Shown piece after piece: positions 46,152 through 56,628 of a DNA stretch of 64,000 nt. Both the position numbers and the translations under genes were made by a program. Source of the DNA: Paraphoma chrysanthemicola (Eukaryota; Ascomycota; Dothideomycetes; Pleosporales; Phaeosphaeriaceae); NCBI GenBank assembly GCA_020744225.1, contig JAGMWG010000003.1:2232001-2296000 (forward strand), in the 5' to 3' direction. Position 1 is the first letter of the stretch; every line of letters starts with the position of its first letter. The notes below the pieces were generated by a model. That model made no database searches. It saw only the letters and a program-made list of their open reading frames with translations, and was not told the origin of the DNA.

Positions 46152-46733
46152 ATCCCACCCTTCGGACTGGCTGGGGGAGATTACACGGGCGTAGGGCATT
46201 GAGTTTTTCCTTTCATTGTTTTCTTTTTGAGTTGGCTTGGCCAGTTGCACATTGGCGTTTCCTCTAATGTCCTACCCGTCCGAGCGCAAATATGCGCATG
46301 GGGACATACATCGGCGTTCAGAAGTTCCTCGTTTATTTTCCAAGGTTCTTGTTTACTTGGGTCTGTTTATTAGTTAGTGGCTTATACCCGTGCGCTGGGA
46401 TAGTGTATATCGCGCCTCTTTTTCTTTGGGAATTTTGTATTTACTGGGCGTATCTTGAGTGTATTGCGGCATGGATATGCGCTTTGGGGTTGGGCGAGCA
46501 TGGCGATGGGATGGAGAAGCTAGGAAAGTGTCGAGGCAGAGAAATGAGAATGATATGATAATGCAGAACGTTGATATCATGATAGTGTTATGTCGTGGTT
46601 CATGTCATTTGCATGTCTAATCTGCTAGTCGTGCTAGGAGACTCGAAACAAGCTTGTGCCCATGATCTTAGCAGCAAAGCCGTGTCCGAGACCATGCCCG
46701 AGCCATATCCACGTTCCCCTTCCTACGCACTCT
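46152..46733. other. Convergent 3' region of JHD1 and PRE2
   Basis: About 580 bases between two gene ends. The sequence is T/G-rich in the middle; a hydrophobic plus frame (46292-46558) has an ATG but no family and is not called. Confidence 0.5.
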
Positions 46734-47742
46734 CTAATCCAACTGACTCGTGACATTCGAGAACTCGCCCTTCTTCAACTTGGTCTCCCAGAAGATCGGA
46801 TTCGTGTCGCTGAAACCATGCTTGACCCATCCGTCCTCCTTGACATGGTACAGGTTGATGAAACCACCCGAGTACGCATCACGATGCGTCGCAGCGAGAA
46901 TACTCCTCCGACCGAGCTCCAGGGCCTCGTCGTCCTCGAGATCGTACTTGTATTGTGCGTCGAGCACGCCGTAGGCAAAGGTTTGACCGGATCCGACACA
47001 GAAGAGGTTTCCGGCGAGGCGCGTGCCGTCACTGTCGATGTAGTAGAGCGCGGGGCCTTCTTGGGGGGTGACGCCGGCGCACATTGTGCCCTGTGACAGT
47101 ATGAGTAGGGTAAAATTGGGTGGGGTTTAGAGAAGTGGACGTACCATGCTCAAACCCATGCCTTTGTATGAGTACACGAGGTTGGCTAGGATCTTGGATG
47201 CCGCGGCGACGGAGATACGGCGCTTGTGTCGGAGTTCGTGCAGGCGGCATTGCATGCCCAGATATGCGAGCCAGTACTGGCAATCCTATCCATAGCATTA
47301 GTATATTATACTTCGCTGCTTCGTGAATGCACGTACAGCCGCGCCACCAGCCATGGTTCCCAGCAAGCAGTTGTTGATCTCAATGACCTTCTTGACCGTC
47401 TGACTGGCTATCCAGTTTCCGGCGGTTGCACGTGAGTCGGTGGCGACGATGATGCCGCCCTTGAAGCGGAAGGCGAGGGTGGTGGTGCCGTGGGCGATCT
47501 TGATGGGGCAGTTGGGGTTGGAGTAGTCGTCGGTCATTGCGCGGAGCCATGATGCTGACTGTAAACTGTTAAGCGTCTATTTATCATGAAGGGAGAAGGT
47601 AGAGATCTACCTGTGCAACTGGTGGTAGGGCAAATTTGAGGGACAGCTCTGGTGTGCCGCTATATAGCTCTAGCTGGTCTTCTTGTGATGGGCCCTCCTC
47701 CGCATCGGCGGGCCGGCTGTATTGTGCCACTAATGAATCCAT
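46734..47742 (-). CDS. pre2: 20S proteasome subunit beta5 (chymotrypsin-like)
   Basis: Predicted 283 aa from exons 47742-47611, 47558-47337, 47285-47145 and 47090-46734. The propeptide ends at Gly68 before Thr69 ([10 protein letters not shown]), which becomes the catalytic N-terminal threonine after self-cleavage. Mature motifs include [17 protein letters not shown], the MAGGAADCQYW block and [16 protein letters not shown]. Pre2/beta5 gives the chymotrypsin-like activity of the proteasome in cytosol and nucleus. Length fits the family (yeast 287 aa). I used the ATG at 47742; the upstream open sequence has no ATG start. Confidence 0.96.
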
Positions 47743-48933
47743 GTCTGCGGCTGTGTATGTGAGAGAGGTGAAGGACGGGTATGCGGGATTGCGATGGAGT
47801 TGCGGCGGGGGTCGTAAGTGAGGTGGATTGTCGTGCTTGAAGCTGTCGCGAGCTGTCGTCGGCAATGCCAAGCCTCCGCCGCGTCAAGCTGCTGCCTTCC
47901 CTGCAGCTCCGCCTTCACTTTCATTACAACACCACAGATTGACATCACCATGCGAGCAAAATCGCAACCAAGAGTGGTATGGACATACGCTCGTATTGTG
48001 TCTCTTTCGATGGACATTTGAAGGAGAGACCGTATCGTGTTCCTACTCATCATGTCTTCATAGGTTCCATGCGCATGCCAGTACTAGAAGGAGCGTCTGC
48101 AGCCGATATGCTGGTTCTTCCAAAGGAGCCAGCCAGTGGAGCACTGACTTCGTTCGATATTGTAATAGAAGAAGAGATGCATGTGTGGGGGCAACGACCA
48201 AGAGCCTGAAGTGGTCAAGCATATGCACGTCTGGTGAGCGCAACGACTCATCGAGCCGCATTTTACGGATTCACTTTCGGACGACGATTTTTTAAGATAC
48301 TATGCAGCAAAGTGCCTTTTCCAGGCTTTGGTCAGGCAACCTGAGGGTGGTGTTGAGTCGAAGGTGGTCACATGGCCACTTAAAGCTCAAGGTCATCCAA
48401 GACATTGCAACAACCCACGCGCCCACACCCGACCTCACCAGCCTCAGTCACCCGCGCAGGGGACCAGAACATATGTTTGCATGACGGCTATGCAGGCACC
48501 GCCGGCCATCATGCAGGCACGCATCACATCCCACCTGTCTCAAGACTCTTTGTCTGCAGACTCGAGGTGCGGGCCGCGTGCAGTGTGTCCGCCGCTGCGT
48601 GACTGCAGCGAATGATGCGTGAGGGCCAAGTATATACGGACGAGTGCGCCATCAAGGTCGAAGGAAGGCTCTAACTTCTGATCATATGCTTGTACAGTGT
48701 CAGTTGGTCTTTAAGTACTGTCTGTCTCTCCCAGTCTTTCTAGCAATTTTCAATGCCGCGTCACGAACCTCGCTCTCGTAGCCCATATCCATATTCCTAC
48801 CCACTCAGACCACCATCTAGCTACACTCCGGCCTTCACAATAACAGGGTACCACCGCTTAGCACCGCCTACAAGGTTGCGTCCTCTTCCATCACGCTTCG
48901 ACTCTGCAGTGGACGTCTCGCCGCGGAGCCGAC
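47743..48933. other. Intergenic: PRE2 promoter and 5' side of the His-rich gene
   Basis: About 1.2 kb. A plus-strand ATG frame (48753-49037) encodes a Pro/Arg/Ser-rich start and overlaps the His-rich gene in another frame. It might be a first exon joined by an intron, but I could not find a clean join. No other gene. Confidence 0.45.
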
Positions 48934-49653
48934 ATGTGCTGGTTCACCCTCAGTCCAGCGAAAGGAAAGAAACATCATCAGGGCCATCACTCTTCCGATT
49001 CTTCGTCTGTCGAGGAAATCGTCCGTGTTCACGGTAGCTCTAGTCGGCGCCGCTTCAGCGACGTCAAAGTCAGATTGCCGAGCAGCATATCGTTAGAGAT
49101 GTCGGAGAATCATCATCACCATCACCATCCACATTTGCATCCACATCTACACCCACATCTGCACCCGCACCTCCATAGCCACCATAGACACCATGTGCAT
49201 CCACTGCACTTGCATCCCATACATGGCCATCACGAACATCACCATCATCACGACAGGTTGACGGATCGACTCCATGGCCACGGCCGGAAACGCTGCTCGC
49301 CGCACCCAGTACCACCGCCACCGACGCGGGCCCCTTCAAGGTGTCCACCACGACCTCGCTCTCCGTCACCCCGCAGACCAAGAGAGCCGATTTATCGCAC
49401 TCAAATAGTCCAGCCTACTGAAGTGAGGGAGACTACCCGTGTGGCGCTGCGGAGCGTGCTGCCCGAACGCCAGAGAGGGCGATTGCGAAGAGTGGCTGGG
49501 TATGAGGTGTTGGGTGCCCAAGTGCCTTTTGATTGGGACTGCATCAGCAGCACTGTGGGTAGCAGTAGTGCTGGTGGAAAGTGGGTCAGGAAAAGGGTTA
49601 AGGGTGGAGGTTTGAAGTATCCGCCGTTTGGCAGTATGGACCGTTGGCTCTAG
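48934..49653 (+). CDS. Histidine-rich protein of unknown function
   Basis: Single open frame of 239 aa. Residues 60-116 hold about 31 histidines, including a run of six, four-fold HPHL-type repeats and a second run of five; these suggest metal (Zn/Ni/Cu) binding. The N-terminus (MCWFTLSPAKGKKHHQGHH) has no signal peptide or membrane segment. The part after the His tract is Pro/Arg-rich (PPPPTRAPSRCPPRPRSPSPRRPR). The C-terminal 80 residues look more ordered (VPFDWDCISSTVG, KWVRKRVKGGGLKYPPFGSMDRWL). No family recognised. The start could instead lie upstream if an undetected intron exists. Confidence 0.65.
   Translation: MCWFTLSPAKGKKHHQGHHSSDSSSVEEIVRVHGSSSRRRFSDVKVRLPSSISLEMSENHHHHHHPHLHPHLHPHLHPHLHSHHRHHVHPLHLHPIHGHHEHHHHHDRLTDRLHGHGRKRCSPHPVPPPPTRAPSRCPPRPRSPSPRRPREPIYRTQIVQPTEVRETTRVALRSVLPERQRGRLRRVAGYEVLGAQVPFDWDCISSTVGSSSAGGKWVRKRVKGGGLKYPPFGSMDRWL
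49111..49287 (+). repeat. CAT/CAC-rich tract coding for poly-His and HPHL repeats
   Basis: A run of CAT/CAC codons with a 12-nt CCACATCTxCAC-like unit repeated about four times. Such tracts often vary in length between strains. Confidence 0.7.
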
Positions 49654-50074
49654 GGACGCTAGCGGCCGTGGTAGTAGATTAGCCTCTCGACTACTCTGCT
49701 CCAACGATTATAAGTTCCTTCGAAGCTCCTCCCTCATGCATCATCACTCCCTTCGTCGCCAACGGCGTTGCTTTAACCACCCGTGTTTATTAAGCTTTTC
49801 GTGTTGTTCGATATGCATGCGCGCTACCGGAGCCAATCGCAAGGATGCAGATGTAGCAGCCGAATGCGCAGTAAGACAGGCTCAGCCTCAAGGAGGTGCC
49901 AACGCTCGCTACCCCGCCGTCCGACCTGACTTCGCATCTACCTCACGACACCTATTGACGGAGATGCTACGCGCTGGGCTAGACCAAACAGCGCTTCCTG
50001 CCATATCGATAACGAACAGTTGAGCAGATTCAGACAATGTCACCTCACTCGTTGGCCCCCAACAAGAATCCGGC
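49654..50074. other. Intergenic region upstream of the kinase gene
   Basis: 421 bases with a weak plus-strand frame (49628-50023) that has no domain. It is taken as the kinase promoter and 5' UTR. Confidence 0.5.
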
Positions 50075-52969
50075 ATGTCTTCGCAAGGCTACGAGGAAGA
50101 GCTGCTCCAACGCTGGTTCCCTGCGACCAGTCAGCTGAACGAGCGAACACAGTTCAGTGAGACAGATATCCGTGGTATCACCGACGTCCTTCGGACTGTC
50201 GAAGGCGGTGCTTGGAGTCGCATTCCTAGGATCTACATCGTTCTTCGTCTCATTGGTCGGCTTGAGGCAATCAGCAGCTTCATACAGCACGAATGTTCCG
50301 ACACTTGGTTCCCCTTCACTCAACGGAATCTTCCAGAAGGGCTGCGAGATCCATCAGAGAGATCTGGCTTTCTAGAGAGGCAAAAGCTTGTTTGCAACAC
50401 AAAAGCCCTCAATCTCGAACGAGCAGATTCCCGACACGGCCATTTCCCTGACCCCAACGAGATTCCCCTAAAGAAGATCGGAGAACTCGGTAAAGGAGGC
50501 TCTGGTTTTGTGGACCGGGTCATCAGTACTGTCAGCCATCGCGAGTATGCTTTGAAACTTATCAAGAGAGGCCAGACCTTCCGCAAGGACAAACAGATTT
50601 TGCGCAACTTTGAGAAAGAATTAGCCAACCTCAAGAGGCTATCCAGGGAGCACAAACACATTATCGACCTTGTCGGTAGCTATACCGACCCCAAATACGT
50701 TGGGATTCTCTTCCCGGTCGCCGATTGCGATCTAACAGCTTTCATGGTCTCGCCCAACATCCAGGAGAGGCGATGGTCTATCCGTCCATACTTCGGCTGT
50801 CTAGTATCTGCGTTGGTATTCTTGCATGAAAACAATATCCGTCACAAGGACATCAAGCCGCAGAATATTTTGATCAAAGATAATGTACCTTGCTTCACCG
50901 ATTTTGGATTGGCGGTCGACTGGACCGACTTCGGCCACAGCACGACCCTTGGGCCTACGGCAATGACACCACGCTATGGTGCGCCTGAAGTGGCGGCATG
51001 TGAAGCGCGGAATTCTTCTGCTGATATCTGGTCTCTCGGCTGTGTATTCTTAGAGATGTGGGCGGTCCTCAAAGGTATGTCTATTGAGGAAGTGTCCACA
51101 TCCACGTCTGTCGATAGACGGCTCCTGCCATATCACTCCAAAGATGTTCGGCTGTCAGAATTGATGGAGCGCATAACAGCACTACCCGGTCCTCCTTCCG
51201 ACCTACAACCTCTTACCTGGATTCGGAACATGCTTCTTCGAGAGCGCCACGGCAGATGGTCTGCGCATGCTATTTTGGAACACATCCGAGAGCTCGGTGC
51301 GGACGACACCATACAATATCTGTTTGTTGGAAGATGCTGCTTTGAAGACGAAGATACAGCAGAAAGTGTAATTTCAGATACCAGTTCACATCATGAGGAC
51401 GTTTCAGCTACGAGATCTGAACTGGCTGGTGTCAAACAAAGTATACACGATACTGAGTCGGTCTCGAAGTCTCCGAGACAGCCCGCTGTGCGAAGGCGGC
51501 AAAGCATGCAGATCATGGATCTTCAAGCTCAACTTGACCAGTTGCAAATGCAGAATCGCGCGCTCGAAGAGGCAAAAGTTAGAGCTGAGGAGTCTTTGTT
51601 TCTTGTGCAGAAACAGAAAAAGTCAGACAAAGACAATGACCCGAAAAATAGTATCGGAAAGTCATTTGAAAATTACCAGGCCAATACGGATTTGGAGAAA
51701 GCAAAGATGCTATCCCGCCAGAAGCATCCAGAAAGTGTCACATCGCGACCAGGCAGCGCTGCACACTTTGAGGAAATTCATTTGTCTCGTGAGCATGGTC
51801 CCTCAATACCTGCAGGCTCACCGAAAGTTCCCAAGTCAGAAAGATCTGGAGATTGGGGGTTGAATACATGGGGTTTTCCTGAAAAGAAAAATCCGAGCAT
51901 ACAGCGTGACTCGTCGAATACACTGGTCGGGCCCCTACCTAGTGCTACGGACGGAGAAAGTGACGACCTTCATGTGAAGAGGCCAGAAAGCGCTCCAATC
52001 GCCAACCACGTCGAAGGTGATCGCAAAACTGCATCATACACTTATCGAGCCGGGTTACAACAGTCACCTTCTCAAAAAGTAAAGCCTCCAGTAAAGCCTC
52101 CAGTGAGTCCTGGTGTCGCAGTAGTGACACTGGCTGAGAGACCAGTGCAAGAGCGACGGCGTCTGCAACAGAAGGGCTTATCACTAATGCGTGAATCCTA
52201 CTTCGGACGAAAGTCTACTTCGGAAAAGGATCTGAATTCTCCTCCTCCTCCTCCTGCTCCTGCTCCTGCTCCTCCTACTCCTACTCCTACTCTTCCTTCT
52301 CCTCCCATCCGACTGCCCCCAATGGCAACGCGACGCCACCAGTCATACGCAGGATCATCCACCGAGGCCTATAGCAGCATGAGTGATACGCCAAGGACGT
52401 CCAAACCAAGATCGACGACTCGAAGCAAGACGGCGAGAAAGAAACCGACTGCACCCGAGAAAGGGGGTTTCTTTGGGTGGGCTGCGGACCGACTACGTCC
52501 AGACGCCAAAGCTAAAGCCTCTCGAAGCGGCCAGAGAGAAAAGAGTAGTCGAGACCAGTCCACTACAGACCTGGGGTGGGCGAAGCCCGTCAGGGACAGA
52601 CCAGACGATTCCCATAGATCCAAACCGAGGAGACTTGTGGTGCCTGAGACGCAATACAAGTTCGGTCTGCCAGGAGGAGATTCACGTATGAAGGAAGAGC
52701 GGCCACGTAGGCAACAGTCGTATCCTGAATCTCCCGACGAGCTGGAGCTATCCGAGGATTATATACGAGAAATACCACTGCACGAACAGCGTGAGGACAA
52801 GCGCAGGAGGACTTCTGGGTTTAGAGCACCGGCTCCTGGCGCAGCATCCAACTACAAAGTAAAAAAGCGTCCTCCTCGTCGACCGCCGTCGTCGTCACCA
52901 GATGAAGACGAGGCACCCAAGCGCGATTCAAGACCAGTACTGGCTAGGACTTCGAATTATGTCTATTGA
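50075..52969 (+). CDS. Serine/threonine protein kinase with long disordered tail
   Basis: Intronless, predicted 964 aa. Residues 1-130 form a helical N-terminal region of unknown role. The kinase domain spans about 133-410: Gly loop GKGGSG (139-144), ATP lysine Lys161 (YALKLIK), catalytic loop RHKDIKPQN with Asp259, DFG at 276-278, and APE at 303-305. The catalytic loop has HKD instead of the usual HRD, otherwise all key residues are present, so the kinase is probably active. Next comes a coiled-coil-like part (LQAQLDQLQMQNRALEEAKVRAEESL), then about 400 disordered residues rich in Ser, Pro, Lys and Arg with a PPPPPAPAPAPPTPTPT tract. Similar kinases occur in expanded fungal families near HET genes, and a HET gene follows here. 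Substrate and trigger are unknown. Confidence 0.88.
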   Translation: MSSQGYEEELLQRWFPATSQLNERTQFSETDIRGITDVLRTVEGGAWSRIPRIYIVLRLIGRLEAISSFIQHECSDTWFPFTQRNLPEGLRDPSERSGFLERQKLVCNTKALNLERADSRHGHFPDPNEIPLKKIGELGKGGSGFVDRVISTVSHREYALKLIKRGQTFRKDKQILRNFEKELANLKRLSREHKHIIDLVGSYTDPKYVGILFPVADCDLTAFMVSPNIQERRWSIRPYFGCLVSALVFLHENNIRHKDIKPQNILIKDNVPCFTDFGLAVDWTDFGHSTTLGPTAMTPRYGAPEVAACEARNSSADIWSLGCVFLEMWAVLKGMSIEEVSTSTSVDRRLLPYHSKDVRLSELMERITALPGPPSDLQPLTWIRNMLLRERHGRWSAHAILEHIRELGADDTIQYLFVGRCCFEDEDTAESVISDTSSHHEDVSATRSELAGVKQSIHDTESVSKSPRQPAVRRRQSMQIMDLQAQLDQLQMQNRALEEAKVRAEESLFLVQKQKKSDKDNDPKNSIGKSFENYQANTDLEKAKMLSRQKHPESVTSRPGSAAHFEEIHLSREHGPSIPAGSPKVPKSERSGDWGLNTWGFPEKKNPSIQRDSSNTLVGPLPSATDGESDDLHVKRPESAPIANHVEGDRKTASYTYRAGLQQSPSQKVKPPVKPPVSPGVAVVTLAERPVQERRRLQQKGLSLMRESYFGRKSTSEKDLNSPPPPPAPAPAPPTPTPTLPSPPIRLPPMATRRHQSYAGSSTEAYSSMSDTPRTSKPRSTTRSKTARKKPTAPEKGGFFGWAADRLRPDAKAKASRSGQREKSSRDQSTTDLGWAKPVRDRPDDSHRSKPRRLVVPETQYKFGLPGGDSRMKEERPRRQQSYPESPDELELSEDYIREIPLHEQREDKRRRTSGFRAPAPGAASNYKVKKRPPRRPPSSSPDEDEAPKRDSRPVLARTSNYVY
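52238..52303 (+). repeat. CCT/GCT/ACT trinucleotide repeat in the kinase tail
   Basis: A run of CCT-based triplets drifting into GCT and ACT encodes Pro, then Ala-Pro, then Thr-Pro dipeptides. It is inside an open frame and expected to vary in length in whole codons. Confidence 0.75.
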
Positions 52970-53906
52970 GATTATCGAATTGGGTGGAGATGATCAACAT
53001 GCTTGAACAAGTGATTAGTCAACAGGTGACGCCATGAGTGTAGGCTACACACCACTACGCTGGTTTATAGGAGGGAATTGGGTTTAGTGACGTTGGACGG
53101 TGAAGCAGAAGTAGATAGCACTTGAAAGGTCCTTGCAAAACGCGAGTGAGGCGGACTTGCACTTCTTGGCAGATGTATTGGGTTCTCGCACAATTACCAG
53201 AATTGACAAAATCGACATATTGCATCCTACTTTACTTCGCCAATAGTGAAACGTATTGTCGACATGGAATTTGTGCGATTGATACATTCACGCATCATGC
53301 GTTTTACTTCACAACGGATTGGAAGTCTTAGAAGCGACTTTGTCCAACTTGAGCACGTTTCATGCAGCTTCGTATAATATAGCCGACTAAGCACACTCCG
53401 ACGAAGCTGCGCTGATTGATGGCTGCTGTGATTGTAGCATGGTGGAGGATGATGATGGGCTACGTGGTATCAAAAATAGTACGATTCGAAGTGAAGGTTC
53501 AAAGTACGATTGTCAAATATTCTGAATGCATGGTCGCCAGATACGCACGAATATGTGTTTTGAATCTTGTGAGTCGTCTCCGATACCTTCATAATTATGT
53601 AGTCCTGCATACGGTTGCTTCGACCTGACAGATCGATTTAGTCAGGTGCGCAGCTGCCGTGCATGAATACTTGGCAGTGGCGTTCTGTGGAAGTTCAGCC
53701 TGGTGGTTGTTGCCTGATACATCAAGCACCGCCCCAACTTTGTCTTGCACACCGCTACTTCTAACTCGGGCTCATCCGAGAACCTGAATATACGGTTCAA
53801 ATCGTTCGTACTACGTTGCCACTTGGCATAATCGAAGGACAGGCCATTCGTGACGCACCGCCGGCAGAGTGTACCATTTGATCAACGTCGCTCGCTCATC
53901 CTTTGA
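52970..53906. other. Intergenic region between the kinase and HET genes
   Basis: About 940 bases. Several 60-70 codon frames on both strands lack a motif. No gene is supported; the HET promoter is presumably here. Confidence 0.5.
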
Positions 53907-55910
53907 ATGTGCCATGCCTATCAAAACCACGCCACCATCATGCGCCTAGGTCAAACTTTTGACTCGGTTCATAAGCGCATCAAGAAGCACACATTTGCTG
54001 GCGACGATGGCGAGGAATACAAGGGCTCGGCCTTTGACGGCTTCACAGACTACGTGCGGCGCAAGAGGACAAATCTGCAGAACCTTTACGCCAACCGTAA
54101 ATCGCAGGCGACTACCATCATTACTTCATCCAAAGCGGCCGATGCTTCAAGGAAAGGCGAAGCATCAGCTACACAGCTAGAAGTCGTCCAATCACAAGAG
54201 ACAAAGTATGACAATTTTTACACGCCACAAAACCAGAGCTTTTACAATCAATTCGAGTATGTGAAACTGAATCCCAAGGAGCGTCACATTCGGTTACTGC
54301 GAATCCATCCAATCCGAGCCGGCGAGGATGATAGCGCCACAATCAGATGCGATGTTGTCGACGACCTGCCACTCGCGAGCATGGAGGAAAGGTTCACGAC
54401 CCTCTCTTACTGTGCTGGCAATCCAAATAGAACGGAGTCGATCCTGGTCAACAGTATAGGCTTCAACGCTTTCGCAAATTTGGGCCATGCATTACGACAA
54501 GTTCGCCACTATTGGAGCAAGAACCGTAACGGCGAGGAACTCTTGCTTTGGGCAGATCAGGTCTGCATCGATCAGAGTAATTCGAACGAGCGGTCACACC
54601 AAGTCAATTTCATGGGCGACATTTATGCTGCTGCCGAGCAAGTATTGATATGCTTGTCGGCGGAAGGGAGTCTTTCAGGGGGATTTGAATGGCTGAAGTC
54701 TGCTTACGAGAGCATCGGTCGCTTGGGAAATAGCGGCGAAGAGTTCTCACCCCAGCAATTCATTGATCTCAATTGCTCAAATGAGAATCTTCACCAAGGC
54801 TTTGATGCTTTCATCCAAACATGTTTGACCAGCCCATGGTTCAAAAGAGCGTGGGTACGACAAGAGTTCTTTAAATCGCGAGAGGCGGTCTTTTTGGCTA
54901 CATTCGAGGCGGTTTCGCTTATCGACCTTTCGACATGGACTCTAGTGCTCTTTTTTGGAATAATTCAGTCCAAATCCTTCTCCGAATACTGGCTGAGCCG
55001 ACCAGAAAGATGTTCAGCATCTACTAGTGATTGCAGCCTATGTCGCTTGTTGAAAGACCCTTCCTACTTCTATCATGACTGGTACTCTGTAATGCGCTTC
55101 CTGAATCTTAAAGGAAACCATTCCGAGGATCTTATGGAAAATCTGCTCGAGGCATACGTCTGTCAAACTTCGGACCAGAGAGATTTAATATATGCCTTTC
55201 TCGGGTTTAGTGTCGAATGCTACCACATATTTCCGAATTACGACCCCAGTGTCTCATACGTCAGTCTCTGTACACAGTTGGCCCGTAACTATCTGCGTCA
55301 TACCGGAAATCTTGATTTGCTAGTCAAAGCCTACACCCGTACGGTTGATTGGGCCTCTAGAGACCCCATTATACCGTCATGGGTGCCAGATTGGCGAGTG
55401 AGGGAAACCCATGGACTTAAGTCCTTCATCAGTGAACGCAAGGCTCATCGTGTTTCAAAGACCGAGTTCACTTTCCAACGATGTGGCGATGGCAATGCTC
55501 AAAAAATTCTCACTACACGTGGACTCTTGCTCCTAAGTCTCGACGGACGCACTTTCCATGAAGACATGTCTCTCTACAAAATAGACTGGGGATCGAATTA
55601 TTGGACGAAAATGGGCAGTGTAAAAGTTTGGGGCTCTTCTCATGAAGGCGATGAAGTCTGGATCTTGTCTGGAGCTTCACAAGCATTCACCTTTCGCAGG
55701 AAAGGACAATACCACGAGCTTCGTGGTGAGATGACCTTCCTCCAGCCACCGGATCGGCCGGCCGAGAGTATCGGGGATGCGATCACAATGCGTGCTGTCA
55801 ACGACCAGAACTACGAATATCACTATTCTCAAATGGGGAGTCTCGTTGAGAAAGTCAATCGACTAGTCGAAGAGAACGATCCAAGTATACAAGTGATTCA
55901 TATATGCTAG
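53907..55910 (+). CDS. Heterokaryon incompatibility (HET) domain protein
   Basis: Intronless, predicted 667 aa. The HET domain lies at about 155-310 with the usual blocks: FTTLSYCAGNP in the position of the ALSYxWG motif, LLWADQVCIDQSNSNERSHQVNFMGDIYAAAEQV, and PWFKRAWVRQEFF. The family acts in self/non-self recognition after cell fusion, where activation leads to cell death. The C-terminal half has the common SDQRDLIYAFLGF and PSWVPDWR motifs. There is no signal peptide or NACHT/WD repeat; a possible partner is unknown. The first block has lost the canonical Trp (YCAG instead of YxWG), which may be noteworthy. An internal Met at 53940 (MRLGQTF) could be the true start. It follows the kinase gene on the same strand. 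Confidence 0.9.
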   Translation: MCHAYQNHATIMRLGQTFDSVHKRIKKHTFAGDDGEEYKGSAFDGFTDYVRRKRTNLQNLYANRKSQATTIITSSKAADASRKGEASATQLEVVQSQETKYDNFYTPQNQSFYNQFEYVKLNPKERHIRLLRIHPIRAGEDDSATIRCDVVDDLPLASMEERFTTLSYCAGNPNRTESILVNSIGFNAFANLGHALRQVRHYWSKNRNGEELLLWADQVCIDQSNSNERSHQVNFMGDIYAAAEQVLICLSAEGSLSGGFEWLKSAYESIGRLGNSGEEFSPQQFIDLNCSNENLHQGFDAFIQTCLTSPWFKRAWVRQEFFKSREAVFLATFEAVSLIDLSTWTLVLFFGIIQSKSFSEYWLSRPERCSASTSDCSLCRLLKDPSYFYHDWYSVMRFLNLKGNHSEDLMENLLEAYVCQTSDQRDLIYAFLGFSVECYHIFPNYDPSVSYVSLCTQLARNYLRHTGNLDLLVKAYTRTVDWASRDPIIPSWVPDWRVRETHGLKSFISERKAHRVSKTEFTFQRCGDGNAQKILTTRGLLLLSLDGRTFHEDMSLYKIDWGSNYWTKMGSVKVWGSSHEGDEVWILSGASQAFTFRRKGQYHELRGEMTFLQPPDRPAESIGDAITMRAVNDQNYEYHYSQMGSLVEKVNRLVEENDPSIQVIHIC

Positions 55911-56628
55911 ACACAACACCGCACGAGTCCAACGAGATGTATCGTTACCTTTGACGGCACTTGAAACCAAATCAGAAGCTTTTCGAACTGTCTGCGAACT
56001 CTTGCGTTAGCGACGCTTCTCATATCATGCAACCCTAGGACTCGAAATACTCGTCTGTTCCTCGTTATCAAAAATGCGTTGTGCTCGACAAGAGAACGGA
56101 GGAAGAGGCAAAAACGAAACCATACTCTTGCAGAGAGATGATTGGGCCTCGGTTCAGATAGCTACCGTCTACCCAAAAAGACATTTCACTTACGATTTTG
56201 ATAATGATATCATTCAAAAAATCACATCAAGTTTGGAAAGCCCGCATCCCGACTCCTCCGTACCTGAAACTCGTGCAACACAGTTTGATGGTGTAGATTT
56301 GGGTAGAACAGCCATAACATTACGCGATTACTTTCACGTTTTTTATTTACCAACTAGACCTTTGACGCATTACTGTTACTGTGACAATCGTGAAAGAGCG
56401 AGTTCACTACCCACAATATGAAATATCAAAATCTTCAAAACAAACATCATCATCATATGTTCGATTTCTCGCTACCAAAAACACAAAAACTCTTCAGCCT
56501 CTCCGACCAAGAACGTAAATACCCTCACCCTTCCCAAACCTATATACAAATCTTCCGATCCCGCGGGCAAAACACATTCCCAACATCATCAACTCATAAT
56601 CACATTTCCCATCATCAAATCATCATAA
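55911..56628. other. Region 3' of the HET gene with one doubtful 115-codon frame
   Basis: A plus-strand ATG frame (56074-56421) encodes 115 residues (VQIATVYPKRHF, FDGVDLGRTAITLRDYF) with mixed codon use. It has no recognised family and may be chance or an orphan gene. From 56420 to 56620 the sequence is a C/A-rich 3' region. Confidence 0.35.
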
